Shown: positions 17,098 through 27,732 of the stretch, piece by piece
Layout of the letters: the number at the start of each line of letters is the position of its first letter
Position numbering within the stretch: position 1 is the stretch's first letter
Notes under the pieces: model-generated
What the model saw: only the letters and a program-made list of their open reading frames with translations
What the model was told of the DNA's origin: nothing
Database searches by the model: none
Origin: Sporosarcina aquimarina
GTDB taxonomy: Bacteria; Bacillota; Bacilli; Bacillales_A; Planococcaceae
Direction: 5' to 3'
DNA: 64,000 nt
Assembly: GCF_019748715.1 (NCBI RefSeq)
Contig: NZ_JACLBZ010000021.1
Location: forward strand, 1-64,000
Program-made: the position numbers and the translations under genes

Positions 17098-18287
17098 TAT
17101 GCTTGGCCTCCTAACGCATCCCGTACAGTTTGGACGTCCTTATCTCCACGGCCCGATAAACAGATGACGAGAATTTCTTCTTCCTTCATTTTTTTAGCCA
17201 ATTGCACAGAATAATAGACCGCGTGCGCACTTTCAAGAGCAGGAATGATGCCTTCCACACGAGACAATAACTGCAAACCTTCTAATGCTTGTTGATCGGT
17301 CACAGAATCGTACTGGACACGATCAATATCGTGCAAATGGCAATGCTCAGGACCAACTGCCGGATAGTCTAAACCGGCCGAAATGGAATGTGCTTCCTGA
17401 ATGAATCCATCCTCGTCTTGCAACACATACATATATGCTCCGTGTAAAACGCCTTCTTGTTTACCTGCAATCGCTGCCGCATGCTTTCCTGTTGAAATTC
17501 CGCTTCCTGCCGCTTCAACTCCATATAATTTAACATCTTCATCGTCAACAAATGGATGGAACATGCCAATTGCATTACTGCCACCTCCAATACACGCGAC
17601 AACTGCATCGGGAAGGCGATTTTCCTTCTCCATTATCTGTTGTTTCGTTTCATTTCCGATGACGCATTGAAAATCACGGACGATTTGCGGAAATGGATGT
17701 GGACCGAGTGCTGATCCGAGAATATAATGCGTATCCTCTACATTGGATACCCAATAACGCAGTGCTTCATTGACCGCGTCTTTCAGCGTGCCTGCTCCTT
17801 TATCGACAGAAACAACGGATGCACCGAGCAGCTCCATGCGAAAAACGTTCAATTCCTGACGACGAATATCTTCTTTCCCCATGAAGACGACACATTCTAA
17901 ACCAAGCAAAGCACAAGCCGTTGCCGTAGCGACACCGTGTTGACCAGCACCCGTTTCTGCCACGATCTTCTTCTTGCCCATTCGGATCGCCAGCAATGCC
18001 TGCCCCAATGAATTATTGATCTTATGCGCACCTGTATGATTCAAGTCCTCGCGCTTCAAATAAATCTTGGCTCCGCCTGCATGCTTCGTCAGATGCTCTG
18101 CAAAAAACAGCGGAGTCTCCCGTCCAACAAAGTCCTTCAAATAGCCGTTCAATTCTTCACTAAATGCAGGATCTTGCTGCGCTTCCTCATAAGCCGTTTC
18201 CAATTCCTGCAACGCTGTCATCAATGTCTCAGGAACAAATTGTCCGCCAAACTTTCCATAACGTCCTTTAGTTTCTGTCTTCTGCAT
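17097..18287 (-). CDS. trpB: tryptophan synthase beta subunit
   Basis: PLP enzyme of 396 residues that joins indole and serine to tryptophan. Start ATG 18287 ([17 protein letters not shown]) with AGGAG at 8 nt; it overlaps the trpF end by 20 nt. The PLP lysine lies in [15 protein letters not shown]; the phosphate loop is [25 protein letters not shown] matches the COMM/indole-tunnel region. The length fits the usual TrpB1. It forms the alpha2beta2 complex with TrpA. Confidence 0.97.
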   Translation of the reverse strand: MQKTETKGRYGKFGGQFVPETLMTALQELETAYEEAQQDPAFSEELNGYLKDFVGRETPLFFAEHLTKHAGGAKIYLKREDLNHTGAHKINNSLGQALLAIRMGKKKIVAETGAGQHGVATATACALLGLECVVFMGKEDIRRQELNVFRMELLGASVVSVDKGAGTLKDAVNEALRYWVSNVEDTHYILGSALGPHPFPQIVRDFQCVIGNETKQQIMEKENRLPDAVVACIGGGSNAIGMFHPFVDDEDVKLYGVEAAGSGISTGKHAAAIAGKQEGVLHGAYMYVLQDEDGFIQEAHSISAGLDYPAVGPEHCHLHDIDRVQYDSVTDQQALEGLQLLSRVEGIIPALESAHAVYYSVQLAKKMKEEEILVICLSGRGDKDVQTVRDALGGQA

Positions 18288-18903
18288 CTTGATCACTCCT
18301 ACCCTTCGCTCTATGAATAAACGCCCGAATACGTTCCGCATCTTTTTGCTTATCAATTTCTACTCCGCTCGATACATCTACCATATATGGATGCACTTGC
18401 TGGATCGCCCTTTGCACATTCCCGGCATGCAAACCACCTGCCAAAATCGTTTGCTCTAGTGAAACACCTGCGTCTGCGAGCAGCGACCAGTCAAACGTCT
18501 TGCCACTGCCACCTTTATACTCCACACCTGGCGTATCGAATAAAAAGTAATCCACATCATAGGCAGCAGCACGTTTAGCATCCTTTTCATCGCGGATCGC
18601 TAATGCCTTAATGGATGGCAAACCGACCTCCCGAATGAATTCTGGTGATTCATTCCCATGATACTGAATATAATCCAGAGGCACTTCCTTGAATGTTCGT
18701 TGCAGTTCTTCCTTTGATGCATTCACGAATACACCAATCTTCAGGACCGATTCCGGAATGCCTTTCGCAAGTTCCCGCGCCTGCTCAATCGTCACTTCCC
18801 GCCGACTCGGCGCAAAGACAAATCCTATTGCGTCTGCGCCTGCATCTACTGCCGCCCGCACATGTTTTGCCTGAATCAGACCACAAATCTTCACCTTTGT
18901 CAT
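18268..18903 (-). CDS. trpF: phosphoribosylanthranilate isomerase
   Basis: A 211-residue TIM-barrel enzyme for the Amadori rearrangement of phosphoribosylanthranilate. The N-terminal [10 protein letters not shown] has the catalytic Cys; [10 protein letters not shown] carries the catalytic Asp; [10 protein letters not shown] and VDVSSGVE bind phosphate. It overlaps trpC by 4 nt (ATGA) and trpB by 20 nt. Confidence 0.96.
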   Translation of the reverse strand: MTKVKICGLIQAKHVRAAVDAGADAIGFVFAPSRREVTIEQARELAKGIPESVLKIGVFVNASKEELQRTFKEVPLDYIQYHGNESPEFIREVGLPSIKALAIRDEKDAKRAAAYDVDYFLFDTPGVEYKGGSGKTFDWSLLADAGVSLEQTILAGGLHAGNVQRAIQQVHPYMVDVSSGVEIDKQKDAERIRAFIHRAKGRSDQDAEDRN

Positions 18904-19688
18904 GAACGGATCCCTTGCTTTTCCACTTGTAGCGCCCGTAATGCATCTTTCACTGAATCACTGCGCATCAACGATTCTCCAACCAACACCGCGCTCGCCC
19001 CCGCTTTCGCAGCACGTTCCGCATCTTCAGGGTTCCAGATGCCGCTTTCACTGATGAAGACACGTTCTTCATCAAATGGGAACTGTTCCGCGATCAGCTC
19101 GGTCTGCGCTAAATCAACTTCAAATGTACGCAAATCTCGATTATTGACTCCAATAATTTTCGCATCAATTGCCAACGCACGCTGTAATTCCTCCACACTA
19201 TGGACTTCTACTAACACATCCAATCCAAGTTCGTTTGCATACGTATACAGACTCCCAAGCGTCTGATCGTCTAATGCCGCAACAATTAATAAAATAACGG
19301 ACGCCCCCGCACTTTTCGCCTGGTCGATCTGTATCGGATGAATTATGAAGTCTTTACATAACAACGCAATCGGAACCACGTCTGCGACAGCCGCCAAATC
19401 CTCAAATGAACCTTTGAAAAATTCATTGTCCGTCAGTACCGATATACACGCAGCGCCCGCTTCATAATAAGCAATAGCCTGCTTGACAGGATTAGCTCCT
19501 TCAGCAATTAAACCTTTAGAAGGCGATGCACGTTTCATTTCGGAAATCACTTGGAGCTTCTTTGCTTTTCGCAGTGTCTTATATAAGGATGGACGGGAAA
19601 TTTCTCTCTCTGGAAAAATGACATTGCTCGCGAGCAACCGTTCCACTTCTATTTTCTTCTGTGCAATAATTTTATCTAAAATCGTCAT
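18900..19688 (-). CDS. trpC: indole-3-glycerol-phosphate synthase
   Basis: A 262-residue TIM barrel that closes the indole ring from CdRP. Motifs VISEMKRASPSKG (catalytic Lys), LTDNEFFKGS, LLCKDFIIHPIQI, VLVEVHS, IGVNNRDLRTFEVD and FISESGI are all present. It overlaps trpD and trpF by 4 nt each, in keeping with a tightly coupled operon. Confidence 0.97.
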   Translation of the reverse strand: MTILDKIIAQKKIEVERLLASNVIFPEREISRPSLYKTLRKAKKLQVISEMKRASPSKGLIAEGANPVKQAIAYYEAGAACISVLTDNEFFKGSFEDLAAVADVVPIALLCKDFIIHPIQIDQAKSAGASVILLIVAALDDQTLGSLYTYANELGLDVLVEVHSVEELQRALAIDAKIIGVNNRDLRTFEVDLAQTELIAEQFPFDEERVFISESGIWNPEDAERAAKAGASAVLVGESLMRSDSVKDALRALQVEKQGIRS

Positions 19689-20722
19689 TGGACAACCGCC
19701 TTTTGCCGAATCGTTTCGCTGAATGCGACAACGGCTTCTAATTTTTCTAATGCTCTTCCCGACAAAATACTATCGCTCGCTCGTTTAACGCCCTCTTGAA
19801 TCGTCTTCACTCGACCGTTTGCAAACAATCCAATGCCGGCATTTAAGACGACTGTATCATACTTAGGACCGCGCACTCCGTTCAAAATCGCCCGGGTCGT
19901 TGCAGCATTTTCCACTGCACTTCCACCTTTGATTGCAGACAATGGTGCATATTCAAGCCCCACATCATCCGCTGTTAATGAAAATGGAATCAAATCGCCG
20001 TGATCCAACAGGACAAATTCATTCTGCCCGGCAAGAGAGGCTTCATCCATGCCGCCTGCTCCACTTACTACGATCGCCCGCTCACGACCAAGCATCCGCA
20101 ACACAGACGCATATTCCATTATGAAGTCTGGGCGGTTGATGCCCGTGAACTGGGTTTCTAAGGAAACTGGATTCGTTAGCGGGCCGACTAGGTTGAAGAT
20201 CGTCGGCTTGCCAATTTTATTGCGGATTGCGCCAATACGCTTCATTTTCGGATGAATCGCTGGTGCGAACAGAAATGCGATACCTTCCTGTTCCAGCAGA
20301 CGCTGCATATCGTCTGTTTGGTAGTCGGAATGAATACCAAGTGCGTCAAGCACATCTTGGCTGCCGGCTGCACTGGAAATTTTACGGTTGCCGTGTTTGG
20401 CCACTTGTACACCTGCGCCTGCAAGTACAAATGCAGCGGTAGTGCTGATGTTGAATGTGTTGACGCCGTCTCCGCCTGTTCCGCAATTGTCTAGGTATCG
20501 TGCAGATGTTGGTGTTAGATCCATAGCGTATGATTTCATAACAGCTGCTAGTGCCGCAACTTCGTGTGAGGTCTCTCCCTTATTGGATAGGGCGATTAGG
20601 AATTGTATAATTTGTTCCTCATTGGTTTGTTCGCTGAATAGTAATTCGGCTGCTTCTCTCATTTCTTCGTACATTAAGTGACGTTTCTTCTCTACTATGC
20701 TCAAATACTTTTCCAAGCTCAT
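19685..20722 (-). CDS. trpD: anthranilate phosphoribosyltransferase
   Basis: A 345-residue enzyme that adds phosphoribose from PRPP to anthranilate. Motifs are DNCGTGGDGVNTFNIST, VAKHGNRKISSAAGSQDVL, HPKMKRIGAIRNKIG and NLVGPLTNP. ATG 20722 is very close to its GAGGAG; the TTG at 20716 has better spacing. Unlike the other trp genes it is separated from trpE by 184 bp, a gap that holds a fragment of the dispersed GC-rich repeat. The anthranilate it uses could come from TrpE or from kynureninase (kynU at 48.5 kb). Confidence 0.97.
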   Translation of the reverse strand: MSLEKYLSIVEKKRHLMYEEMREAAELLFSEQTNEEQIIQFLIALSNKGETSHEVAALAAVMKSYAMDLTPTSARYLDNCGTGGDGVNTFNISTTAAFVLAGAGVQVAKHGNRKISSAAGSQDVLDALGIHSDYQTDDMQRLLEQEGIAFLFAPAIHPKMKRIGAIRNKIGKPTIFNLVGPLTNPVSLETQFTGINRPDFIMEYASVLRMLGRERAIVVSGAGGMDEASLAGQNEFVLLDHGDLIPFSLTADDVGLEYAPLSAIKGGSAVENAATTRAILNGVRGPKYDTVVLNAGIGLFANGRVKTIQEGVKRASDSILSGRALEKLEAVVAFSETIRQKAVVQ

Positions 20723-20780
20723 CTCTCCTCATCTATATAAACTGAGATAAATAACTTACACTCAAAGTAAAATTTAGATC

Positions 20781-20830
20781 CCGTTGATTTCCATTCCAGG
20801 TGGACGCTTTCCGCGAGGCGTGGTCGAACC
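20781..20830 (+). repeat. dispersed GC-rich repeat, copy A (left-end fragment)
   Basis: Begins CCGTTGAT and continues CCAGGTGGACGCTTTCCGCG, matching the left end of copy D (57233) and, in reverse, the right end of copy F (28533). Only about 50 bp are recognisable. It sits in the trpE-trpD gap of an operon otherwise made of overlapping genes. Confidence 0.7.
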
Positions 20831-20906
20831 TAATCATCACTGCAAAAAACTATCGACTGTTCTAAACATAAAACTCCAACTACCATTTCATCTACAGATT
20901 TACAGG

Positions 20907-22289
20907 TTACTTCACCGTTTCAGTAGCCTCGAGCAATGAACGGGCTTTGTTGGACGTTTCTTTGTATTCAAGCGCCGGGACGGAAGCTTCTACTATTCCG
21001 GCTCCTGCTTGCACGTAAGCTTTCCCTGCTTTAACTAGCATCGTACGAATCGTCAGGGCGAAGTCGATATTACCGTTAAGGCCAATGTAACCGATCGCAC
21101 CTCCGTAAATGCCGCGGTGCTGGTCTTCCAGTTCGTCGATGATCGTCATTGCTGCTTGTTTTGGTGATCCTGTTACGGTTCCTGCCGGCATTGTTGCTTT
21201 CAAGGCATCTAATGCATGTAAGCCAGGCGCTAGGTCGCCTTCTACTTCGGATACTAAGTGCATGACATGTTCGTATCGTACAGTTTCTAAGTACTTCGCT
21301 ACTTCAATCGTTTCAGGGCGGCATACTTGCTGCATTTCTTTTTTGCTCACTTCTACTAGCATATCGTGTTCTGACAGTTCTTTCGGATCGCTGCGCAATT
21401 CTTTTTCCAGCCCCAGATCTTCCGCTCCGTCACGGCCTCTTCTTCGAGTACCAGCAATCGGATTCGTCAGCACCTTGTTTTCTGAGACACGCACTAAACT
21501 TTCCGGAGATGTACCGATAACGGTATGATCGTCAAATTCCATGTAATACATGTAAGGCGATGGATTGCTTCGGCGCAGTTTGCGGTACAGTACAAATGGA
21601 TCGCCTGCAATATCTGCTTCTAATCGACGAGACAACACGACTTGTTCTGCCTGACCATCTTTTATTGCATCAACGACGAGTTGAACACGCCGTTCGAATT
21701 CTTCTTTCGAAATCGCACATCGATAATCCGAAAGCGCCACCTCTTCTTCTTTTTCTACCGAACCATTGATGATCATATCCTCGATGGCATCTAGATCAGG
21801 TGTTTCATAGACAGGATTGATCTCAGTATGCAGCAACGTCACTTCATGCTTATGATGATCGTAAATGACAACGGTATCGTAAATATTGAAGTAGACATCT
21901 GGTATATGCAGATCGTCCGCTGTGCGCTTTTCACCATTACGTGCGGCTCCATATCCTACGTAACCAACCGCACCGCCTGTGAAGGGGAATCCAGCATCTT
22001 CTGTAATACGTGGCATCAAGCGCTTCAATAATGTGTAAAGTTCTCCTTCATGCGTATACGTCTTATTTGATGAATAAACGATTTCCTCGACTACGCCGTC
22101 GCGTCCGCGGTACGCTTTCTGGGGATTCAGCCCAATAAAAGAATATCGTCCTGCCCCCCCTGCCTGCGAAGAACTTTCCAGCAAAAATTTATGGCTTCCT
22201 TTTAGTCTTCTGAAGATCAATATAGGCGTTAACGAATCGCCCTCAATTTTTCTTGCTGTCACTCGTAAGTTCTTCTTTTCTGTCGTCAT
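20907..22289 (-). CDS. trpE: anthranilate synthase component I
   Basis: Chorismate-utilising enzyme of about 460 residues, first gene of the trp operon. It converts chorismate to anthranilate with ammonia delivered by a glutaminase partner. Chorismate-binding motifs: VVLSRRLEADI, IGTSPESLV, NPIAGTRRRG, AGTVTGSPKQAAM, YGGAIGYIGLNG and VQAGAGIV. The start is ATG 22289 or 22295, both served by GAGGAGA; the longer frame upstream is the T-box leader. No trpG is in the window; as in Bacillus subtilis the glutaminase is probably shared with folate synthesis (pabA) elsewhere. Confidence 0.96.
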   Translation of the reverse strand: MTTEKKNLRVTARKIEGDSLTPILIFRRLKGSHKFLLESSSQAGGAGRYSFIGLNPQKAYRGRDGVVEEIVYSSNKTYTHEGELYTLLKRLMPRITEDAGFPFTGGAVGYVGYGAARNGEKRTADDLHIPDVYFNIYDTVVIYDHHKHEVTLLHTEINPVYETPDLDAIEDMIINGSVEKEEEVALSDYRCAISKEEFERRVQLVVDAIKDGQAEQVVLSRRLEADIAGDPFVLYRKLRRSNPSPYMYYMEFDDHTVIGTSPESLVRVSENKVLTNPIAGTRRRGRDGAEDLGLEKELRSDPKELSEHDMLVEVSKKEMQQVCRPETIEVAKYLETVRYEHVMHLVSEVEGDLAPGLHALDALKATMPAGTVTGSPKQAAMTIIDELEDQHRGIYGGAIGYIGLNGNIDFALTIRTMLVKAGKAYVQAGAGIVEASVPALEYKETSNKARSLLEATETVK

Positions 22290-22331
22290 GTCCATTCTCC
22301 TCTTTTCCACTAAATATCCGCCTAGTTTTCT

Positions 22332-22640
22332 CCAAATAAAAAGCCCTCTGCAAACAGACAGATTAAGCCTGTTGCAGAGGACGATCGATAACCGCGTTGC
22401 CACCTCAAATTGAAGCGCCGCAGCACTCCCACTTTATGTGTTTTCACACTGCCCTTAACGCGAGCACACGTCTGTTTTTCATTAGAAAAAACAGCTTCCA
22501 TAAGTCCATTCACGACTGCCGTGTATCGGTTCCCACCATACACCGACTCTCTAGCAAGCACGCACAATCGCTACTCTTCTTATTCATATCTTTTCGCTAT
22601 TCTCTTCTCATCTATCTTTGCTCGTCTACCGTGGACGATT
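22332..22640 (-). promoter_or_regulatory. T-box leader, tryptophan specifier, upstream of trpE
   Basis: On the minus strand: stem I with AGAGA and GGTGGGAACC loops, specifier loop GAATGGAC (TGG at 22508-22506, Trp codon), T-box sequence AGGTGGCAACGCGG (about 22415-22400), then a terminator made of CCTCTGCAACAG and CTGTTTGCAGAGG followed by TTTTTATTT. Uncharged tRNA-Trp pairing with TGG and the T-box would favour the antiterminator and switch the operon on. Confidence 0.93.
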
Positions 22641-22680
22641 CCGCTGTCGAAATCTTCTGTCCATCTTGTTAAGTACATTT

Positions 22681-22709
22681 ATCTTAATATGCAGAATCTT
22701 TAATGTCAA
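22681..22709 (-). promoter_or_regulatory. sigma-A promoter of the trp operon
   Basis: Perfect -35 TTGACA (22709-22704), 17-bp spacer, -10 TAAGAT (22686-22681), placed about 40 nt before the T-box stem I. Confidence 0.85.
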
Positions 22710-22738
22710 CATCTTCTTCAGTTACGAATAAGTAAAAA

Positions 22739-22747
22739 TGATATAAT
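22739..22747 (+). promoter_or_regulatory. extended -10 promoter of rluF
   Basis: TGATATAAT is an extended -10 (TG-N-TATAAT); no convincing -35. It is divergent from the trp promoter and 36 nt before the rluF start. Confidence 0.5.
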
Positions 22748-22782
22748 CACCTTATCATAACAAGCTCGGAAGGGGAGTATTT

Positions 22783-23487
22783 ATGCGTATCAATAAATTT
22801 TTAAGTGAAGCAGGCATTGTATCGAGACGCGGTGCCGATAAGTGGATTACTGACGGCCGTGTTAAAATTAACGGACAGCCAGCAGAGCTTGGCAGCAAAG
22901 TCGAATCAGGCGATCAGGTTGAAGTAGATGGTAAACAGGTACAAAAAGAAGAACAGTTGGTCTATATCGCACTTAACAAACCCGTCGGTATAACGAGTAC
23001 AACGGAACGGCATATCGAAGGCAATGTAGTGGATTTCATTAATCACCCACTGCGCATTTTTCATATCGGTCGATTGGATAAAGATTCGGACGGATTGCTT
23101 TTAATGACCAATGATGGTGATATCGTCAATGAAATTTTGAGAGAAGAACATAATCATGAGAAAGAATACATCGTAACTGTAGATAGTCCATTGACTTCTT
23201 CTTTTATTTCAAAAATGGAGAATGGTGTGAAAATCCTCGATACTGTAACCAAGCCTTGCACGGTGACAAAGCTAGGTCCACGGACCTTCTCCCTCGTGCT
23301 GACACAAGGCCTAAACCGACAAATCCGCCGAATGTGCGCAGCTCTCGGCTATCATGTACGTCGTTTACAGCGAGTACGAATCCTCAACATCGAGTTAGGA
23401 AATCTGCCGATTGGCGAATGGCGTGAATTGACAGATTCAGAGCAGAAAGAATTATTTCATACATTGGACTACCAGCCAAAAAGATAA
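22783..23487 (+). CDS. rluF: 23S rRNA pseudouridine synthase RluF-type
   Basis: A 234-residue enzyme of the RsuA/RluB/E/F family that isomerises uridine in 23S rRNA. The N-terminal S4 RNA-binding domain spans about 1-60 (MRINKFLSEAGIVSRRGADK). The catalytic motif is HIGRLDKDSDGLLLMTNDGD with the essential Asp; GLNRQIRRMCAALGYHVRRL is the conserved C-terminal motif. The arrangement GRLDKDSxGL favours RluF (U2604) over RluB. GGAAGGGGAG precedes the ATG. Confidence 0.88.
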   Translation: MRINKFLSEAGIVSRRGADKWITDGRVKINGQPAELGSKVESGDQVEVDGKQVQKEEQLVYIALNKPVGITSTTERHIEGNVVDFINHPLRIFHIGRLDKDSDGLLLMTNDGDIVNEILREEHNHEKEYIVTVDSPLTSSFISKMENGVKILDTVTKPCTVTKLGPRTFSLVLTQGLNRQIRRMCAALGYHVRRLQRVRILNIELGNLPIGEWRELTDSEQKELFHTLDYQPKR

Positions 23488-23520
23488 AAAAGAGGGAGGT
23501 AACTAATACTTCCCTCTTTC
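23488..23520 (+). terminator. terminator after rluF
   Basis: AAAGAGGGA pairs with TCCCTCTTT with a 13-nt loop, directly after the stop codon. Confidence 0.75.
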
Positions 23521-23590
23521 CATATTTTCAAAAGTAGTTATAATCTAACACTCAACCCTCTAAAAATCCTTATATTCCCTCTATAACTAG

Positions 23591-23619
23591 TTCAATACTC
23601 TCTTTTTTTATGGTATAAT
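23591..23619 (+). promoter_or_regulatory. promoter of the PAS-GGDEF-EAL gene
   Basis: TTCAAT (23591-23596), 17-bp spacer rich in T, perfect TATAAT (23614-23619). Confidence 0.6.
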
Positions 23620-23725
23620 TATCTAAAATAACTGCATAATATGGCTTATTCAGTATATCAATATAACTTCAGGACTAATGTATGGTTCATACTTTGCGAC
23701 AGGAGTCTTGAGAGAGGAAGTTAGT

Positions 23726-26146
23726 ATGATGCCCTTACGAACGCCTACATTCAATCCATCTTTAACTACTTTATTTGAAGAAACATTCTGCGTCTCACTG
23801 ATCGATCTAAATGGTCGTCTGACCTACGTGAATCAAAACTTCTGCAAACTGACGGGCTACAGTGAGGAAGAGCTAATCGGGAATACGTGGGAATTATTAA
23901 ACAGAGGATTAACTATTGAAAACTCAATCCTTATTTTTGAAAAGCATTTTATGACCCATAAAGTATATCAGGAGTCCGTGCGGATTTTTTCGAAGGATGG
24001 AAGGAAGTATTGGCTGGATACAACGGTCGTTCCTATTTACGATGTCGATGGACATTTGACACATTATTTATCTCTGGATATTGATGTGACGGGACCTGAA
24101 TTAGTTTCTCGTGAATTTGCAAAAGCACGTACTGACTTGCAAAATTTCAAATATGCGCTGGACGAATCGGCTGTTGTAGCGATTACCAATCCACAAGGCA
24201 TGATTACTTATGTGAACGACCGCTTCTGTGAACTGTCAAAATACTCGCGAGATGAACTCATCGGCAAAACACATCGGGTTGTTAATTCCGGGACTCATCC
24301 TAAAAGTTTTTTTGAAGAGATGTGGAATACAATCCAGCAAGGAAAAGTCTGGCGTGGAGATATACAAAACTTATCCAAAGACGGAGAGTTTTACTGGGTC
24401 AACACGACGATTATCCCCTTTGTAGGAGCGGACGGAAAGCCATTTCAGTATATATCTATTCGTCAAGATGTCACCTCTCATAAAGCAGCTGAGAAATCCT
24501 TGGAGCTGGCGCTGAAAAACGACTTTACCACAACAGTAAAGAACCTTCAGAATGCGATTTTCAAATACTCGCTTGATAAATATGAACAAATTCACTTCAC
24601 GTTACTCGAAGGAAAGATCACTGAAAAACTCGGCATGACCAAAGACACTCTTAATGCTTTTCTCTATGAGAAAAGTTTGAACTTGACGTCAATTAAACGG
24701 CATCTCCAAGAAGGACTGCATGGTCTTAGCTCGCAGTTCGAAATAGAGTATAAATCGTATACATTCCTCGTCTATCTGTCTCCGATTTTCGAAGAAGACG
24801 AAGTAGCAGAAGTCGTAGGTACTGCTATTGACATTACAGATCGAAAAGAAGCAGAGCGGCTAGTTAAGCATATGGCATTCCATGATCATTTAACAGATCT
24901 ACCAAATAGACGCTTACTCAAGCAAACTGTAGAGAATGCGATCGAAGACCGAGCAAAAAGCAAAGAGCCTTTTGCCTTATTGTATATTGACTTGGACCGA
25001 TTTAAGAATATTAATGATTCGATGGGCCACTACGTAGGTGACCAGCTGTTGAAATCAGTTGGAGAACGCTTAGGTTTACTCGTTCGGCAAAATGATCTAG
25101 TAGCAAGACTAAGTGGTGATGAGTTTATCGTATTATGTAAATCCACAAATAAAAATGGGGTTCGATTAGTTGCTAAGCGTATAGTTGAAGAAATATCAAA
25201 ATCATTTCTCATCAATAATTTGGAGGTCTTTATCGCTCCAAGTATCGGAATCAGCTTATTTCCAGAAGACGGTGAAGATTATGATACCCTTATGCGCAAC
25301 GCGGACTCAGCCATGTATTTGGCAAAACAATCCGGCAAAGGTACATATCAATTTTTCACTGAAGAACTTTATAATGATTTAATCGAACGGACCTTACTTG
25401 AGATGGAACTGCGACAAGCTCTCAAAAAAGACGAGCTGTCCCTCCATTACCAGCCGCAACTCGATTTCACGACCGGTAAAATAAAAGGCGTGGAAGCACT
25501 TTTACGCTGGAATCATTCTTCCCGTGGAATGATTTCTCCTGGTCAGTTTATTCCCATTGCAGAAGAGACGGGTTTGATACTGCCGATCGGTTTATGGGTG
25601 TTGGAGACCGCGTGCAAGCAGGCAAAAGAATGGCAAGACCTTGGATACCCTCCTCTCCGCATGAGCGTCAATGTTTCATTGCGTCAGTTTAAGAGCCATA
25701 CATTTGTCTCAGATGTGAAAGAGACCTTGCGCACTACTGGATTGCAACCGAACTATCTGAACATCGAAATTACAGAGAGTATGACATCGGACGTAAACAA
25801 CTGCCAAAGAGTGTTACAAGAACTGCGAGAGATTGGTATCAAAGCAAGCATCGATGATTTCGGAACCGGCTACTCGTCTTTGAGTTATTTAAGTAAGTTC
25901 CCGATTACTCACTTAAAAATTGACCAGTCATTCGTCAGAGAGCTGACCAACAATTCCGTTATCGTCAAAGCCATCATTGATTTGGCTAAGAACTTGCATC
26001 TTCAGGTAATTGCAGAAGGTGTGGAGACGATAGAGCAGGCGGAATTTTTGAAGACTCTTAATTGCGATGAAGCACAAGGTTTTCTTTATTCCCGACCAGT
26101 GCCAAGTGAAGAGATTGCAAAATTGTTAGAAGACAATATATTATAA
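23726..26146 (+). CDS. PAS-PAS-PAS-GGDEF-EAL cyclic-di-GMP protein
   Basis: A soluble sensor of about 806 residues with no TM helix. Two clear PAS domains (about 15-130 and 140-260; [21 protein letters not shown] and [21 protein letters not shown]) and a third weaker PAS-like one (about 270-370). GGDEF domain: signature RLSGDEF near residue 463 (first Gly replaced by Ser), with an inhibitory-site RQND five residues before. EAL domain with [34 protein letters not shown] and VIAEGVET, so all phosphodiesterase residues are present. The SGDEF variant may still be active or may bind GTP. Start ATG 23726 with GAGG at 8 nt; the longer frame (23678) lacks a ribosome site. Confidence 0.9.
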   Translation: MMPLRTPTFNPSLTTLFEETFCVSLIDLNGRLTYVNQNFCKLTGYSEEELIGNTWELLNRGLTIENSILIFEKHFMTHKVYQESVRIFSKDGRKYWLDTTVVPIYDVDGHLTHYLSLDIDVTGPELVSREFAKARTDLQNFKYALDESAVVAITNPQGMITYVNDRFCELSKYSRDELIGKTHRVVNSGTHPKSFFEEMWNTIQQGKVWRGDIQNLSKDGEFYWVNTTIIPFVGADGKPFQYISIRQDVTSHKAAEKSLELALKNDFTTTVKNLQNAIFKYSLDKYEQIHFTLLEGKITEKLGMTKDTLNAFLYEKSLNLTSIKRHLQEGLHGLSSQFEIEYKSYTFLVYLSPIFEEDEVAEVVGTAIDITDRKEAERLVKHMAFHDHLTDLPNRRLLKQTVENAIEDRAKSKEPFALLYIDLDRFKNINDSMGHYVGDQLLKSVGERLGLLVRQNDLVARLSGDEFIVLCKSTNKNGVRLVAKRIVEEISKSFLINNLEVFIAPSIGISLFPEDGEDYDTLMRNADSAMYLAKQSGKGTYQFFTEELYNDLIERTLLEMELRQALKKDELSLHYQPQLDFTTGKIKGVEALLRWNHSSRGMISPGQFIPIAEETGLILPIGLWVLETACKQAKEWQDLGYPPLRMSVNVSLRQFKSHTFVSDVKETLRTTGLQPNYLNIEITESMTSDVNNCQRVLQELREIGIKASIDDFGTGYSSLSYLSKFPITHLKIDQSFVRELTNNSVIVKAIIDLAKNLHLQVIAEGVETIEQAEFLKTLNCDEAQGFLYSRPVPSEEIAKLLEDNIL

Positions 26147-26154
26147 TATTGCAG

Positions 26155-26187
26155 CAACCCAGCAGACATTTCGTCTGCTGGGTTGTT
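26155..26187 (+). terminator. terminator after the PAS-GGDEF-EAL gene
   Basis: Perfect 13-bp stem CAACCCAGCAGAC / GTCTGCTGGGTTG with a 5-nt loop, then TTTGTCT. Confidence 0.85.
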
Positions 26188-26354
26188 TGTCTATTACAGA
26201 ACAGATGTCTAGAACTCTTAGATCATTAAAATTGTTTTTGAATCCGCAAGTAACCATACTAATTCAATTGCTAGTGTGCTATAGTTTTCACTATATTTAA
26301 ACTCTTTAATTAAGTCAAAAATCGTCAAAAAGTATTCACAGGGGGAGATGTTTG

Positions 26355-27662
26355 GTGGGAACAAATCAGATGCGGTATTCCATTACCGCGTTAGCAGGAT
26401 TTCAATGGCTCTTTTTCATGTTTGCCAATACGGTCGTCATCCCGATATCAGTGGGCACGGCATTCGAACTAGAACAAATTGAAATTGTCTCTGCGATTCA
26501 ACGTTCATTTATTTTCACAGGAATTGCCTGCCTATTACAAGGTACATTGGGACATCGTTTGGCATTGATGGAAGGTCAATCTGGACTATGGTGGGGAGTT
26601 GTACTTAGCTTGGCAGGAACAGCAAATGCGATGGGACTGAGCCTAGCCACTGTGGGGGGCAGCATTGCGGTAGGTGCAATGATTTCAGGCGTGCTCGTTG
26701 CCATTCTTGGCGTTCTAGGTATGGGGGAAATACTGAAAAAGTGGTTTACGCCAGCAGTGATGTTCGTCTTTCTATTATTATTAGCAAATCAGTTGATCAC
26801 CATCTTCTTAAAAGGGATGATCGGTCTCAATAATGGAGATTACATAAATTTGCCGATGACGCTATTTTCATTTGCTTTAGCAGCCTTGACCATTCTTGTT
26901 CACATTAAAGGCAAGGGAATCATTAGCAGCTTGAATCTTTTGATTGGAATGACTGTCGGATGGATCAGTGCGGTGTTGATTTTTCCTCAAGAGGCCGCTG
27001 AAACGATTAAGACAACTCCCTTTATCCAGTGGTTCCCTTGGGGTGAGCCAACAATTGAAATGGGTATCGTCATCACTGTGATCATTACAGGGCTATTAAA
27101 CACAACAAACACGGTAGCGACTTTAAAAGGGGCAGAGGACATTTTTGAAAAGGAAACAACAAAACAGCAGTACAAAACGTCTTTCTTCATCACAGGGGGG
27201 TTGAATGTCGGGGCAGGTGCTCTCGGGCTCGTACCGTACGCTCCTTACGCTTCTTCTATTGGTTTTTTGCAGTCCAGCGGTATTAAAGAACGAGCTCCTT
27301 TCTTCATTGGTTCGATTCTCTTCATCATTCTTGGGCTCGTGCCGCCTTTAAGTGCATTCTTTTCCACCATTCCACAAAGCGTTGGGAATACGGTACTTTT
27401 CGTAGCGTATTTGCAATTGTTCCGGTCTGCATTGCGTAATGTAGAAGGATTGACCTTTGAACCTAAGACAGTTTACCGCGTGGCATTGCCTGCATTACTT
27501 GGCTTGTCGATCATGACGTTGCCGGCAGATGTGTTTGCCTCGTTACCTGAATTGCTGCAGCCTCTTCTTTCAAGTGGACTGCTTGTCGGGATTTTGGCAG
27601 CGCTTCTAATGGAACTACTATTTTGGATTGGTCAACGTTTCAGTAAGCGCAACATTTTATAA
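26355..27662 (+). CDS. purine/pyrimidine permease, NCS2 (nucleobase-ascorbate) family
   Basis: Membrane carrier of about 435 residues with 12-14 hydrophobic segments, resembling Bacillus YwdJ/YbbY-type permeases for purines or urate. 'TGLLNTTNTVATLKGAEDIF' and 'GGLNVGAGALGLVPYAPYASS' correspond to the substrate-binding helices of NCS2 carriers. GTG at 26355 has GGGAG at 7 nt; the TTG at 26352 is a rival. No purine riboswitch is visible in the 165-bp leader; a possible promoter is TTGCTA-N18-TATATT. The gene's natural terminator appears to have been moved 0.9 kb away by an insertion (see 27659-28575). Substrate not certain. Confidence 0.8.
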   Translation: MGTNQMRYSITALAGFQWLFFMFANTVVIPISVGTAFELEQIEIVSAIQRSFIFTGIACLLQGTLGHRLALMEGQSGLWWGVVLSLAGTANAMGLSLATVGGSIAVGAMISGVLVAILGVLGMGEILKKWFTPAVMFVFLLLLANQLITIFLKGMIGLNNGDYINLPMTLFSFALAALTILVHIKGKGIISSLNLLIGMTVGWISAVLIFPQEAAETIKTTPFIQWFPWGEPTIEMGIVITVIITGLLNTTNTVATLKGAEDIFEKETTKQQYKTSFFITGGLNVGAGALGLVPYAPYASSIGFLQSSGIKERAPFFIGSILFIILGLVPPLSAFFSTIPQSVGNTVLFVAYLQLFRSALRNVEGLTFEPKTVYRVALPALLGLSIMTLPADVFASLPELLQPLLSSGLLVGILAALLMELLFWIGQRFSKRNIL

Positions 27663-27732
27663 ACTTCAGACTGCAGCCAAATGTTAAAGTTATAAAGGAA
27701 GAAATGCAAGAAAAGAATACAGGGCGTGCGGT

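Noticed and set aside
22290-22703. N-terminal extension of trpE and opposite-strand ORFs
   Set aside because: The region is explained by the T-box leader; no ribosome site supports the extension.
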